Below are positions 24,173-34,872 of a stretch of DNA of 64,000 nt, one piece after another. Under the pieces are notes generated by a model that had not been told where the DNA came from, searched no databases, and saw nothing but the letters and a program-made list of their open reading frames with translations. Position numbers and translations under genes: made by a program. Source of the DNA: Triglochin maritima (taxonomy: Eukaryota > Streptophyta > Magnoliopsida > Alismatales > Juncaginaceae); NCBI GenBank assembly GCA_963682175.1, contig OY821789.1, forward strand, positions 5,394,001 to 5,458,000. Reading direction: 5' to 3'. Each line of letters starts with the position of its first letter. Positions within the stretch are counted from its first letter, which is position 1.

Positions 24173-25428
24173 ATGGACCGGTTTCATTATATTTCGGAAA
24201 GGAAAGATACCGTCTTTTGCCCTAAGCCTCGCCGTCTGGGGCAGATCAAGGGAGGTGCCGATGCCTTGAGACCCCTAAGACTGCATCTGAGGTACCCTTT
24301 TTGTTCTTCAGATTTGTTTTACAGTTTCTCCAAACCTTGTCTTTTTTATGTTTCTTTTGGTAAAAATTTGCCTCTGGCTTGTTTCAGAGGTTTTTAATTG
24401 TTTTCCTATTTTTTCAGTCATCAGGCGGATGTGGGTGATTCAGGTGCGGCTTCAGGGATTTTAGACTTAATTTTGACAAAGGTACTTGCTTGGCTTTGTT
24501 TAATTTTGTAGATTTTTGTGATATTGTGTTTTAGATCTGTGGATGGTGTATTGTTTCTTTTTTGTCTCTGTTAATTTGCTTGATTTTTGAAGCTTTTGTT
24601 ATGTGCTTGTTTTGATTGCAAAAATCTTCTAATTTTTTGATATTGTTGAGTTATTTTGTTCCAACAAATAATTGGCTTCTAGTTTCTACAATCTCTGTGA
24701 TTGTTTGACAATTGTTTTTAATTTTCTTAATAAAAACTATGTATATATCTGGATGAAGCTCCACTTTGTTCGACTGACAAGCCTTTTAACTGCTTTTGTT
24801 CATGAATTATACATAAAATTCCTCTCAGAAGATGCATGATTCAATTGTTTTAAACTTTGTAATTTTCGTTCTTTTGATTATTATATGCTTTTGGTGGATA
24901 GCATGTTAATTTTTCCATTGCACACCGGATGCGTTTGTTTAAACATGACTTTCTACTGTGTCACCCACCCCTCTTGAAAGTGGGGTCACCATATATTTAC
25001 ATGATTTTAATGTCAAAAAGGTTCATAAATAAATTAAACCGTCTCTTGTGACCTTGTCTAGTTAAAAATTCATGTGATATGATATGCTAAAGGCGTGGTT
25101 ATTTGTGTAGGATTGCTATGGTGGTCTTGATCAGCTAGTGGGGAGTCAAATTCCGTCATCTCCCCCTTATTTTTGTGGATCCCCTCCTAGCAGAGCCGCT
25201 AACCCTTTAGTTCGTGATGACCGGTTTCTCGAAGAGAAATTTAACACACACAACACCCCATCATTTTTATCACCGAGTTCGCCTTTGTCACCCTCTACCG
25301 GGGGAAGAAAAGGAGGATGTGCCCGCCCAACCACCAAGTTTGGTCCCAACCAGGCAACAGTTAGGATTGAGGGTTTTGATTGCCTAAGCCGAGATACTCG
25401 TGGTTGTGGTATCCGTGCAGTCGCTTGA
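24173..25428 (+). CDS. Plant-specific protein of unknown function (FCGSPPSR motif)
   Basis: A three-exon model gives a 166-residue protein. Exon 1 is 24173-24291, exon 2 is 24418-24481 and exon 3 is 25111-25428 with TGA; introns are gt...ag and the frame is kept (split codon AG|T for Ser40, then phase 0). Residues 14-22 read VFCPKPRRL, 53-61 GILDLILTK, 79-92 PPYFCGSPPSRAAN; a Ser/Pro-rich stretch follows at 112-123. From memory, short proteins with FCPKPRR and FCGSPPSR motifs form a conserved plant family without a firmly assigned function. No signal peptide, membrane segment or enzymatic motif is seen. A MITE lies in its leader. The splice model is supported by good sites and by continuity of the motifs, but I cannot check it against a transcript. 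Confidence 0.8.
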
Positions 25429-26239
25429 GGCTATTTTCATCCAACGTAACAAACATCCTAATGGTGTAAAGGAAGAGCGAGAGGAATTTGTTTTGAAGAG
25501 TTGAACGGAAAGTCTTGTGATTATTGTGTATATTCCATCAATATCTGTTTTTTTAAGGTAAGAGCAATTGTCATGATGTGTAATTAGTTCTTTTTCGGAA
25601 TAAGAGGGAGAAGGCAAGGAAGTTCTTTCCTTCTCGCTTCTTGTCTGTCTGGTCTTCAGTTGTACTAGTGTTTATTTACTTGCAGCATATGTGGTTTGAA
25701 TAGAGGGTGCCTCTCTTCTGCCCTGTGCTGCTAGAAGCCTCTTTCATAATTTTCCTTGAGGTGTATGATTTGAGGCTTTGAAATCTGTATAAAAAGGTTG
25801 TAACGGATTAGGTTGTATATATGATATATTGTAAGGTGTCCTTGTTAACATTGTTACATTTCCACTATGTCAATTTCTTATTTGGTAGTGCATGTTTATT
25901 CATATCCAAAGTTTGATTTGATTGCATATTTTTACATTGCTTGCGTGTTCAACATTCATGTTTTGGACGTGGAACCGTAAAAATAAAAAAACCAGTACAT
26001 ATTCTTTCACGATAATCGTAAAAAAAACATAATAATTTGTTTTTGTAATTACTTAATTCAATTAAATAACAAGTATTGTATTATGATAAAAATTACAGAA
26101 TATTATTGATTATTTATAATTGATAAGGACATTATAATAATTAAAGCTTGAAATATTAAAATAAATATTATAACAAATATATTTATTAAAACAAATAATA
26201 AGGAAAAAATTGAAAACTAATTTAAAAAATTAAAAAAAT
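25429..26239. other. 3' UTR and AT-rich intergenic DNA
   Basis: 25429 to about 25860 is probably the 3' UTR of the gene ending at 25428, with T-rich and TGTA-containing stretches near 25800-25850 that could direct polyadenylation. 25975-26239 is extremely AT-rich with no feature. Confidence 0.4.
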
Positions 26240-28052
26240 TAAAAATAATGATTAAAAAAGAATTTAGGAATAGTTCACTACTAGTAGGTCCCGTAATAGA
26301 GAGGATGACTTTTGGCCGCGAGGCATTGCTCACTCCCAATAGGTGCGTAGTTCGTCTAACGAGTGTAAGCATTAGCCGAAGCACTCACTCCATTCCCATA
26401 CAGATTGATATATTAACTAACCCTCTAGTGTATGCACATCCGTTTTGATGCTGCAGGAGTGACGCTTGCTCCCTCCAACAACGAGAAGTTGAACCTACAT
26501 ACTCCCTCAACATATCGGTCTTCGTCCCTCTCCTTACAGTTTATCCAACTCGTGATCCATAAGCACCAGTTGCATCCCTTCCAGTTCCATGCCGAGAGCC
26601 ACCACCAAGGCCAAGGATATTTCGTCTAAAAAGGATTCCCCAAATACCTAAATAGAGATGATCATCGAAAGTGTTAAATATTTCCGGGGATCTGTTTCGT
26701 TAACGTGGAACGCCTGAGAAATTCTAATTAGATTAAGCGTCGTCACATTAGTTCGTCGCCTACCTACCAGTCGTCCAGCCGGAGAACTTTTTTCTAGAGT
26801 CACTAATGAACCTTCGAATGGATCTCCTAGTAGACATCTCTTTATCCGATAATATTACATCTATATCCATCTCCCCTCTTTCAATCGAGGATATAGTCAT
26901 TTCCTTTAAATTTTCTATTCTAAAGCAAGATGAAAAACAAATACAACAAGGGTTATTAGCAACTTGAGTCTTTCATACAACGAGTTACAACGATAGCCGT
27001 ATCCAGGAATATGATATACCATTGGTAGGAAAAAAAAATTCTTACTCCTCTGGGGCACCTGTGGGAACATCTCTACTGACGACCATTGAAATAGTACGGG
27101 TGATGCCGTGCCACGAGGCATGACCACCTCCTTATTCTTCGAGAATAAGAAAGATCTTTTTCGAGTTTAAAGTCTTTCTAATCAAACGGTTAGGATCAGG
27201 TGCGAATATTGGTTTACCGCATGCCAACATTTTGACAGTCCAGATTGATGACCACGTCTAAGCTGACCTTCACTAGAAAAGAATGAGGTATTCTAAAAAA
27301 AGGGTCATCTTCGGGCTTGATGAGCTTCAGGTAGGTGTATGGGATCCTGAAGGAAAGACAAAATAAGAGCATGCTATTGGAGACATTGGCAACATATGTG
27401 GGGGAGTCCTCTGTTCATTGTGTACGAACAAAATAAGAGTCCAAAAGCATAGTACTTGAGGAGTCACCTTTTAATGACACGATAGACAGTCTTCCTCCCG
27501 CGCAACCTTCCTTAACAAGCCCTCGAGCTTCTTTTGTGCCGCCTTCCTCATTGAAGCCACCGGGTTGACCCTGATCAAAAGTATAGAACGTTTTTTGGAG
27601 AATAATTTGGTCATGAGAGACCTTCTCCAGTATTGCAAAAGACGGGGCCTGATGATAGAGCTGGGCAGGGAGGCAATCCCCTTTTGAAGGTCAGATAGAG
27701 GCCTCGCCCGAAAGCTGACCCCTCCAAAACCCTGGCTGGTATCGCCACCTCTCCTTCGACCGGAATGATTATCCCTGCCCGATGGGTCTACATTCATCCC
27801 TGAATGTCGTCGGGTACTGTTCACCACAATACCTGGATTTAGCGAGATACAATTTGAGGGATTTTGTAGGTTCATTAGTCAGGGCTTGACAAAGGAATTT
27901 CATAAGCAGTTGCCACTCGGCCCGTGCGGAAGTGTGATGTGTCTGTAAACTCGGGATCATAAATGGATTCGAGTACCATTCTAATCGCCTCTTTAATGAT
28001 CTTTTCTATAGGTAGAACTACTGTAAGCGGTCTAAACTTCGATCCTTATTTC

Positions 28053-28453
28053 TAGGGTGTAAACGGGGCGGGTAATACCCGTATACCCGGTCACCCGCCC
28101 CGGGCGGGTACAAGTATAGGCACAAAAACTCATATTCGTTTAAAAATTCAAACCCGTATACCCATACCCGTTTACCCGTATACCCATTAAGATATATTAT
28201 ATATTTTTAATATTTTTATATATTTTATATGTTATATATTATATATTTATATATATAATATATACTTTATATACTACATATTATATTTTTATATATTATA
28301 TATTATACCCGTTTACCCTCCCTGTACCCGCTAACTTAACGGGTACGGGTCGGGTACGAGTATACATGTTTTTTGCCGGGTATATACCCGTACCCGCTAA
28401 TTTAGCCGGGTACGGGTAGGGACATACCCGTACCCGACCCGTTTACACCCCTT
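28053..28453. mobile_element. hAT-like element with perfect 8-bp duplication
   Basis: Terminal repeats TAGGGTGTAAACGGGG and CCCGTTTACACCCCTT are followed by a perfect 8-bp duplication CTTATTTC (28045-28052 and 28454-28461). The 401-bp body has ACCCGTAC-type words at both ends and a pure AT core of about 130 bases. It is the cleanest member of the TAGGG/TACCCG family here and would fold into a large hairpin. Confidence 0.85.
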
Positions 28454-28726
28454 CTTATTTCTTTCAGGGGTCCCTACCAGTCAACTACCTTCTCCTCCAA
28501 TTAGGTTTTTCAGTACCACGAATCTGTCGGTCGTTGTGTGTCTTCTGGTCCAATTGTATGAATCTCTCGTGCTCTGGGTCGCCGACTGTGGCGGAGGAAC
28601 ACAGTGAGTTACGACGATAGCCGGAAAAAGGAGCGAGCTACTTCTTTTTGAGTGACGTTTTCACCACATTAGCTGCATGGTTCCAACTTCTGGTACCTAG
28701 ATCATGCGCATTCAAGTCTCTGAGAA

Positions 28727-28937
28727 GATAAACTTAGACTTTTGGCTAACCTAGTGCCAACTCTTCGATATATTTCTTGCTAGAAATATCCCTGATCCCA
28801 TTGATAACGAGTAGGACCAAATAATTTGATTAGTTGCCACATAGTTCCAGCAACAACGAAAGCTGCAAATATAATAGCGGCGATACTACTTGAAAGTACA
28901 ATTTCAATATCTCCCATACATAATCCTTTGTATAAAC
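28727..28937 (-). pseudogene. psbB: Plastid psbB (CP47) fragment, decayed
   Basis: Translated on the minus strand this reads [20 protein letters not shown], then [25 protein letters not shown], a stop, and QEIYRRV. That is an internal loop region of CP47, the photosystem II core antenna protein encoded by the plastid psbB gene. It is a short piece, not a gene: both ends are missing, a few codons are deleted after TMW, a CAA has become TAG, and several residues are changed. Homology fades after about 28727 and stops at 28937. The decay shows an old transfer into the nucleus, directly or through mitochondrial DNA. Confidence 0.85.
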
Positions 28938-29770
28938 ACTAAAGCAACTACTTCAGACTCTTCCTCCCAAAGCAGCTAGAATAATAGAACCAAGTTAGCC
29001 ATCGTTGTCTCTTTGGCCTCTCCTCGGTGCGTCCATTAGGTATCATCAACAAGAATTTCCTCGCACATTCTTCTCATTGTTCGACTAGGGATTATACGGG
29101 AGAGTGTTACGCAAGCAAGCGAGGTGACACTAATATGGGTGGGTCAAAGCACGATCCCCTACAATAGGACAGGGCAGAAGATGAACCTGAAGAGATTCAA
29201 TTGCAGGAGAGCGTGACCTGCCGCCGAAGAACGGGTTACGGTGACGGTCAGAGTGTAGGTCACGAAAGGCCACCAGAGACGGTCGGGAAGAAGCGTTTTG
29301 GCAGCAAACCGGAGAAGCCCAACTCAGGAATGTTCGGAGTGAGGAATGCCTGATATACCTTCTCGGTTCCTTCTTCCATAAAAAACAATAAATAAACAAA
29401 TAATTAATTAATTAAACCGACCAATGGGACCAGGCCCAGAAATTGGGGTGCGCCCCTCCCCGGATCCTAGCCTGTTAAGGGTTAAAAATCGAGCCCCTGA
29501 TTAAATTACAATAGTTGGTAATTTATTACACATGAAGAGTTCCCGATTAAAAATGGGAACTACTAAACGTCGCCCCAAAACTACTTAAATCGCCCCTTGA
29601 AATTACCAAATTGCCCTTAACAATATATTTAATACCCATATCGTCCCGTGTCTTTAAACAAGGTTATTGACTCAGTTTTACTAACATTCCTAGTACCAAC
29701 ACCACGAAAATGTCTGGCGAAACACCTAGATCAGGCGAAGTAACGGAGGCGGATTTTTTTTTTCCGACAC

Positions 29771-29990
29771 GGGCGTCTGGCTAAGACGCCTGTACCATCG
29801 TGGAGGCGTCTGGCTAAGACGCCTCCACCATCGTTGAGGCGTCTTAGCCAGACGCCTCCACGATGGTACAAGCGTCTTAGCCAGACGCCTATACCATTGT
29901 CTAGGCGTCTGGTTAAGACGCCTCGACCATGGTGGAGGCGTCTTAGCCAGACGCCTCCACGATGGTACAGGCGTCTTAGCCAGACGTCCC
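29771..29990. repeat. Array of GGCGTCTGGCTAAGACGCC palindromes
   Basis: About a dozen near-identical GGCGTCT...AGACGCC half-sites alternate with their reverse complement (GGCGTCTTAGCCAGACGCC), separated by 9-10 base spacers such as TCCACCATCGT. The whole block can fold back on itself in many registers. Spacers are not unique, so this is not CRISPR-like. Confidence 0.9.
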
Positions 29991-30427
29991 GTTTTTTTTA
30001 ATGTTTTTTGTCAAATTAAAATTATACGGTGTGTTATCTCAAATTATTTGACGTTTCTTTGCAAATTTTCGGTGGTAACCGGTCGGATTACAATGAGTTT
30101 TTTTGCAAGTGATGAATATTCAAAAAAATTTCAGATCCAACATTTTTAAAGTTCCAAATCCCCCGGTGGTAAAACATCATGACTTACAAATACCACCTCG
30201 ACAGGTCGTTCGGGGGTCTCGCCGGTGAGGTGGCGGGGGTGGCAAGGGGGCAGCGCCCCCTGGAAATTTTTTGGATTTTGAAATTGTTGGATCTGGAAAT
30301 TTTTGAATTTTCGGTGTACCGAAGAGGTATCGGTCATCCGAATATAGTAATTATTAACTTATTAATTAATTTAACAATTATCTAAATTTATAATCAATTA
30401 TTTTTTAAAAAAAATAATAAAAAATTA

Positions 30428-30648
30428 CGGGCGTCTGACGGAGCCGCCCCCACGTAGGAGGGGGCGTCTGGCTAAGACGCCTCCCCCATGGAGGAGGCGT
30501 CTTACACAGACGCCTGTCCCAAGGGCGGAGCGTCTGGGTAAAACGCCTCCCCGATGGGTAAGGCGTCTGGGTAAAACGCCGCCCCCATGGGGAAGGCGTC
30601 TTAGCCAGACGCCCCCTCCTACGTGGGGGCGGCTCCGTCAGACGCCCG
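30428..30648. repeat. 54-bp perfect inverted repeat around palindromes
   Basis: Arms 30428-30481 and 30595-30648 are exact reverse complements (54 of 54), starting CGGGCGTCTGACGGAGCCGC, and about 20 further AT-rich bases outside each arm also pair. The 113-bp loop holds three more GGCGTCT/AGACGCC half-site pairs. Confidence 0.95.
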
Positions 30649-30912
30649 TAATTTTTTATTATTTTTTATTATTTTTTTATTAAAAAGATGTTAGATGTTT
30701 TACCAGATTCGAGTACACTGGGGCGTCCGTTGGTTCATTACTGACCTCCAAAACATTATTTTTTATGATTATAAGAGGAATATGAAGAGAGATGTGTGAT
30801 AGGAGGGTAAAATGTCGCGTTATAGCAGTAGAAATGAGAGAAGGGCAAAATGGTAATTTCAAGGGACGATTTAAGTAATTTTGGGGCGATGTTTAGCAAT
30901 TCAGTTAAAAAT

Positions 30913-33900
30913 CGAGCCCCGGGATGTTCTTAGGGAAGCATTGAAGAGTTGGTACGGTAGACACAAATTACACATGAAGATTCGATGTTGACATCATCGT
31001 AACCATGATTTTGTTGTATAATTGTGGAGTCGTTGTATATCTTCAAAAAAATAAAAATTGAAGGCTTGTATATTTATTAAACTTACTCAGCCCGTGTTTT
31101 CTTTTTTGTTTTTTCAATCCAACACAGAACGCAGTTTTTCTTTTCCTCTAGATGGATATTTGACTTCACATTCTTAGTTAGGCGCCTATATTATGCCACC
31201 ATGGGGCAAGAAAACAAAAGATGGTTAATCGACTCGATTCCTCTTCACCATTGCAAAGTGAACAAGAGCTGAAAGCCTGAAACAATCCATACTCTTTATG
31301 TTCTATTTTTGTATGGTCTTCAATATCGCTCTTCTTTTGATTATATGCGGTTTCTCTTATCAAACTTCTATTGTGTTAACTAGACCCGGCATCTAAGTTG
31401 GTTTCTCCATTTGTCTTTGTTTTGATTTTTAATTTGTCGAGAGAAGTAAAATTTTGGGCCTTGTTTGATCTTATTGATATAGAACCTTTTTACTTTTCCA
31501 TTTTGATTTTTAAATAGTCGTCTAACAGTTATTTTAAACTTTGAATGTTTTAATAAATATTTTTTTGTCTAATTTTGAAAATAAATGACCGTTGATTTAT
31601 ACAATGGTTGGTTAAAATATAAACATAAATTAAACTTTTTTTGTTAATGAAAATTGATGTTGGAGATTCAACTATTGTTGTCCAACTTCATTGCTTCAAC
31701 CAATAAATCAAATCTTACAATTTTTACTATCCCAAAAGAAGCGTGGCTTACTTTTAATTGGCACGTGTTATATGTCTACGCCTTGGCAAATTTGCAAAAA
31801 TAGGAAAATAAAAGAAAATTAGGGGAAAAGGATTAATTACTTGGAAGCCGTGGGATTTATGGGTTATGAATTGATGAGAGATTTTTTTTGATTTTTTTAA
31901 GTCATTATCTTTAAGTAGTGTAATACCGATAAAAACTAGGCGTGAACCGGTTCGTCTAACAACCCTTCAGGCGGCGATACGTTGTTAGAAACTTGTCATG
32001 GTTTCATTTCATCACTACCACATTTCACTTTTAAATACTCAAGTGACGAACTCTAAAGAATAAAAATATAATAAAAGGATTTGTCAACTGAGGCAATTCA
32101 ATGTCAATCTACTTGTTAATTATCAAAATTAACGTCAATGTACATGCTTGATGACTTCTAATGCTTAAGGTACCAAGGAAATTGTATGTGCTGATGACAT
32201 TAGAAAAGGATTACCTTTTATTTGTAACTTTGGGAACATAAGAATATCTTGCAATACAGATTGGTCGGAAACTTTCCATGATATCAGATATTCAATATTG
32301 AATTCTATTGCTTAGGTTGTAAGTTGTAGTTTAACTGTATACTTGGACTTAAAAAAGTTTGATTCAAAAAATAAAAAAGTCAAGCTGAATCTGGTGTTTT
32401 GGCTCAATTACTAAACAAGCCGAATCGAATGAATGTAAGTTTGATGCTACTCATTAACACCTCTAGCCATCGTATGTTTATGATCAGTGTTTTTAATTTG
32501 AATAAGGAGACGACTTAGAGAAAGTCTATGGTACAAGCTAGAGGTTGCAAACTTGCATGCCCACGAGTGACGAGTTCAAACAAATTCAACTATGACATCT
32601 GCATGACATCATGAAACCAAAAACCATATCAGATTAACCTGTTAACTTTGGGAAAACTGTCCAACTGAATTTGACTTGGTGTAACCAAATATTCATATAC
32701 TTTCGTAAGATAATGGTTTGTCAAAGAGAGAGATAAAAAATTTAAAAAAAAAAGTTTTTCCTGACCAATAATAGAGTTTAGATTGGATCTTGACAATAAC
32801 ATACAAATTCTTAACAAATAAGACAGTATAAATATAATAAACTTGATAAATATAATAGGTATTATTATATTTATTACACCAATGACAAAAAACTTGTAAC
32901 ATACTCACTATGCGGTGGTTGGTTGTTGCAAGAAACCTAGTACAAAATCATATATATCGGAAGCATTTAAAAAAGTTAAGTTAATACTTTAAATTAGCCT
33001 TTCAGTTCCGTTCAACCGGTATTGATATCTTCAACGTAGGAGCTGAGTTTTAAGGATCCAACTGATTCTCCTACATGTTCACGATTTCACTGGTTGAACC
33101 AACCGATCCGGCCTGATTTCTTAAACACCGAAGCATTTGTGAAGTATGTTTGTTAATTGTGACAAAGCTTCCTTCCTCTCCATTCACCGTTGAGTAGTAA
33201 TGTAAATCACCACAAAATGTATTGTATACTGCAAACTATGAAACGCTAAAAGTATACATTACTTTTTCTATAAGTGGTACATACTAATTTAAATGAATAT
33301 TGTGTTGTAATAATTGCAAATCTTATCGTGTCGAATAAAATATACAGTAGGGTCCAGACAAAGCAACAAACAATATCATGTTTAGAAAACAAATAAGAAA
33401 AAATAATGATCAGAAAGACATTTAAACCAAGTTGTCGAATTTCAACTTGTCTTAGAAAAAATATCGTCCTCACGTACCAGTGCAATGAGTCTGACGCTTT
33501 TCTCGCAGAATAGAACAATTCTTTTGTCAGACAGGTGCACACCGGAGCCCACGAACCACGAAAATAAAGCGAAACCTTGCTCGAATTGATCACCAGAGAA
33601 CAATGAAAATCGGAGAAGCAAAATTGCTAGAGAGCGGTTTTTCGTACCGAGAGAAGAAGAAAAAAGATGTGCGTATCATGGGAGAAAATCGTACGTGATT
33701 TATATCCACTTTTGTAACCCTCAAGGACTTAAATACAATATGCAATTAATCAAGGAACAAAAAAATATTTTTACCACCCTGAAACTAAAATATTAATTTC
33801 CGCCAAATACCCCACCATCACGCCCCTGACGAACGCAGGCGCGAATGCTTGGAGCATTCTTTTTTTTTCCTTCTACAGGCGGGTTTCTGGAATAAAATGT

Positions 33901-34412
33901 TTAAGAACATTTTTCAACTTCCCATGTTTTCCACGATGGGAGGAAAGAAAGGTGAACACATAGCTTAATAACTCTGGTCTTCAACATCGAATTTTTTAAT
34001 TAAATTGTTCCGAGCTTAACACAAATTTCATATTCCAACGTATTGAAATCTGATCCCAACAATCACAAATTGTCTTACAGAAGTGAAATTCCAACTTACA
34101 TCCTACCATCACCCAATTAGCGGGCATCGGGAGTATCCGACGAAAACAAACATTATTATAAAATCCGGCACACAATAAAACAATTACGAATTCTATAAAT
34201 ATATATGCTTTTATAGGAGACAATCCACTTTTGTAAAGGATTTGGGTACGAAGAAAGGGAGAAAAGATAATTATTTTCTTTAAGAACTTAAAAACTTCCT
34301 ATGACCAATTCCTCCTGCATTTTTTATTTCCCTTAAGAAAACACACAAAAAAAGTTCAAACTAAAAAGTATGCACGGCGCACTGAACACCATTTCAGCTA
34401 AACTACGCCGCC
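30913..34412. other. Intergenic
   Basis: AT-rich without a supported gene. 33590-33680 reads like leader sequence on the minus strand but joins no convincing open frame. A trace of a hAT-like end (ATTAACACCTCTAG) is seen at about 32453-32466. Confidence 0.35.
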
Positions 34413-34727
34413 TCACCCGTGCGCCTTCTCGGGTTCGGGCTCGGCGTTGAGATCCAACCACCCGCCTGCAGGAACCCTCCCCTTCTCCGGTGCCGGCTCT
34501 ATCCGGCCCCGGAAGTCCTCCTCAAGGAACTCCGGCCGCCAGTCGTAGACGGCGACGTCCTTGCCCCGGCGCTTGGCCAGCTCGTGCATGCTGCGGACGA
34601 TGGAGAAGAACTCCTCGACCTCGTCGTCGGAGGTGGAGCAGCGGGGACGCGTCCGGCGCTCGTCGGAGGGGGCGTCGGCGGTGGAGGGGCGTTTGGGGAG
34701 GGATTTCGGTGTCACGGAGTCGGTCAT
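34413..34727 (-). CDS. NIMIN-type NPR1/NIM1-interacting protein with EAR motif
   Basis: A single-exon, GC-rich gene for a 104-residue protein. Residues 35-52 (DEVEEFFSIVRSMHELAK) match the acidic-plus-FF segment with which NIMIN proteins contact the salicylic-acid receptor NPR1. DWRPEF (62-67) and EDF (70-72) are family motifs, and WLDLNAEP (90-97) holds a DLNxxP EAR repression motif near the C-terminus. RR/KR clusters at 24-28 and 52-54 fit nuclear location. Family members are small salicylic-acid-induced nuclear proteins that dampen NPR1-driven PR gene expression; that role is inferred here from motifs. The length is typical. The ATG at 34727 is the first in frame and follows a plausible TATA-like box. 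The canonical DxFFK is replaced by EEFFS. Confidence 0.88.
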   Translation of the reverse strand: MTDSVTPKSLPKRPSTADAPSDERRTRPRCSTSDDEVEEFFSIVRSMHELAKRRGKDVAVYDWRPEFLEEDFRGRIEPAPEKGRVPAGGWLDLNAEPEPEKAHG

Positions 34728-34784
34728 TTTGGGAAAGGGAGGAGACTTGTTGGGTTGTGTTTCTCGTCGATTTCGGTTTGCTTC

Positions 34785-34872
34785 TTATTTAGAGCTATTT
34801 AACAGCCCCCGGGCTACCCCGGGCGCCCTGCACTCTCTCTCTGCCACGTCAGCTTCTCTCTCTGTCACGTCA
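34785..34872 (-). promoter_or_regulatory. Promoter of NIMIN-type gene with paired TGACGTG motifs
   Basis: Reading on the minus strand, CTGACGTGAC (CGTCA core at 34868-34872) and CTGACGTGGC (core at 34847-34851) are spaced 21 bases apart, about two helical turns. A TATA-like CTAAATAAG/TTAAATAG lies at about 34787-34803, some 45-80 bases closer to the gene. Paired TGACG cores are the as-1-type arrangement bound by TGA bZIP factors with NPR1, and NIMIN promoters are known salicylic-acid targets. The pair differs in spacing from classical as-1 and lies in sequence that may be transposon-derived. Confidence 0.5.

Larger units (their letters stand above)
26240..29400. other. Organelle-like DNA tract in the nucleus (candidate)
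   Basis: Composition changes sharply from very AT-rich flanks to balanced sequence with mixed words, lacking the A/T runs of neighbouring DNA. That texture is typical of plant mitochondrial intergenic DNA. The only certain part is the psbB-derived fragment at 28727-28937. Frames such as 27471-27875 (minus) are open but unrecognised and are not called as genes. A hAT-like element has inserted at 28053-28453. I infer a nuclear insertion of mitochondrial DNA that already carried plastid sequence, or of mixed organelle DNA. Confidence 0.45.
29555..30903. mobile_element. MULE-like palindrome-rich element, copy 1
   Basis: Termini are GGGAACTACTAAACGTCGCC on the left and, reading inward from the right, TGAATTGCTAAACATCGCCCC, giving imperfect inverted repeats that continue with ACTTAAATCGCCCC-type sequence. 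TTAAAAAT flanks both sides (29547-29554 and 30905-30912), an 8-9 bp duplication as expected for Mutator-like elements. It has no coding sequence. Two GC-rich palindrome blocks (29771-29990 and 30428-30648) are separated by an AT-rich spacer that also contains TCGGTGTACCGA. Copy 2 is at 47505-49126 in opposite orientation and a truncated copy is at 14849-15093. Confidence 0.75.

Noticed and set aside
27471..27875. 134-codon minus-strand open frame in the organelle-like tract
   Set aside because: The protein is basic and low in recognisable motifs; open frames of this size are common in plant mitochondrial intergenic DNA. I could not tie it to a gene.
29771..29990. CRISPR-like array
   Set aside because: The repeats are palindromic half-sites in alternating orientation with near-identical spacers, inside a plant transposon-like element; no cas genes are present.
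33246..33593. 115-codon minus-strand open frame
   Set aside because: AT-rich codons and hydrophobic runs typical of translated non-coding DNA; no start context or homology.
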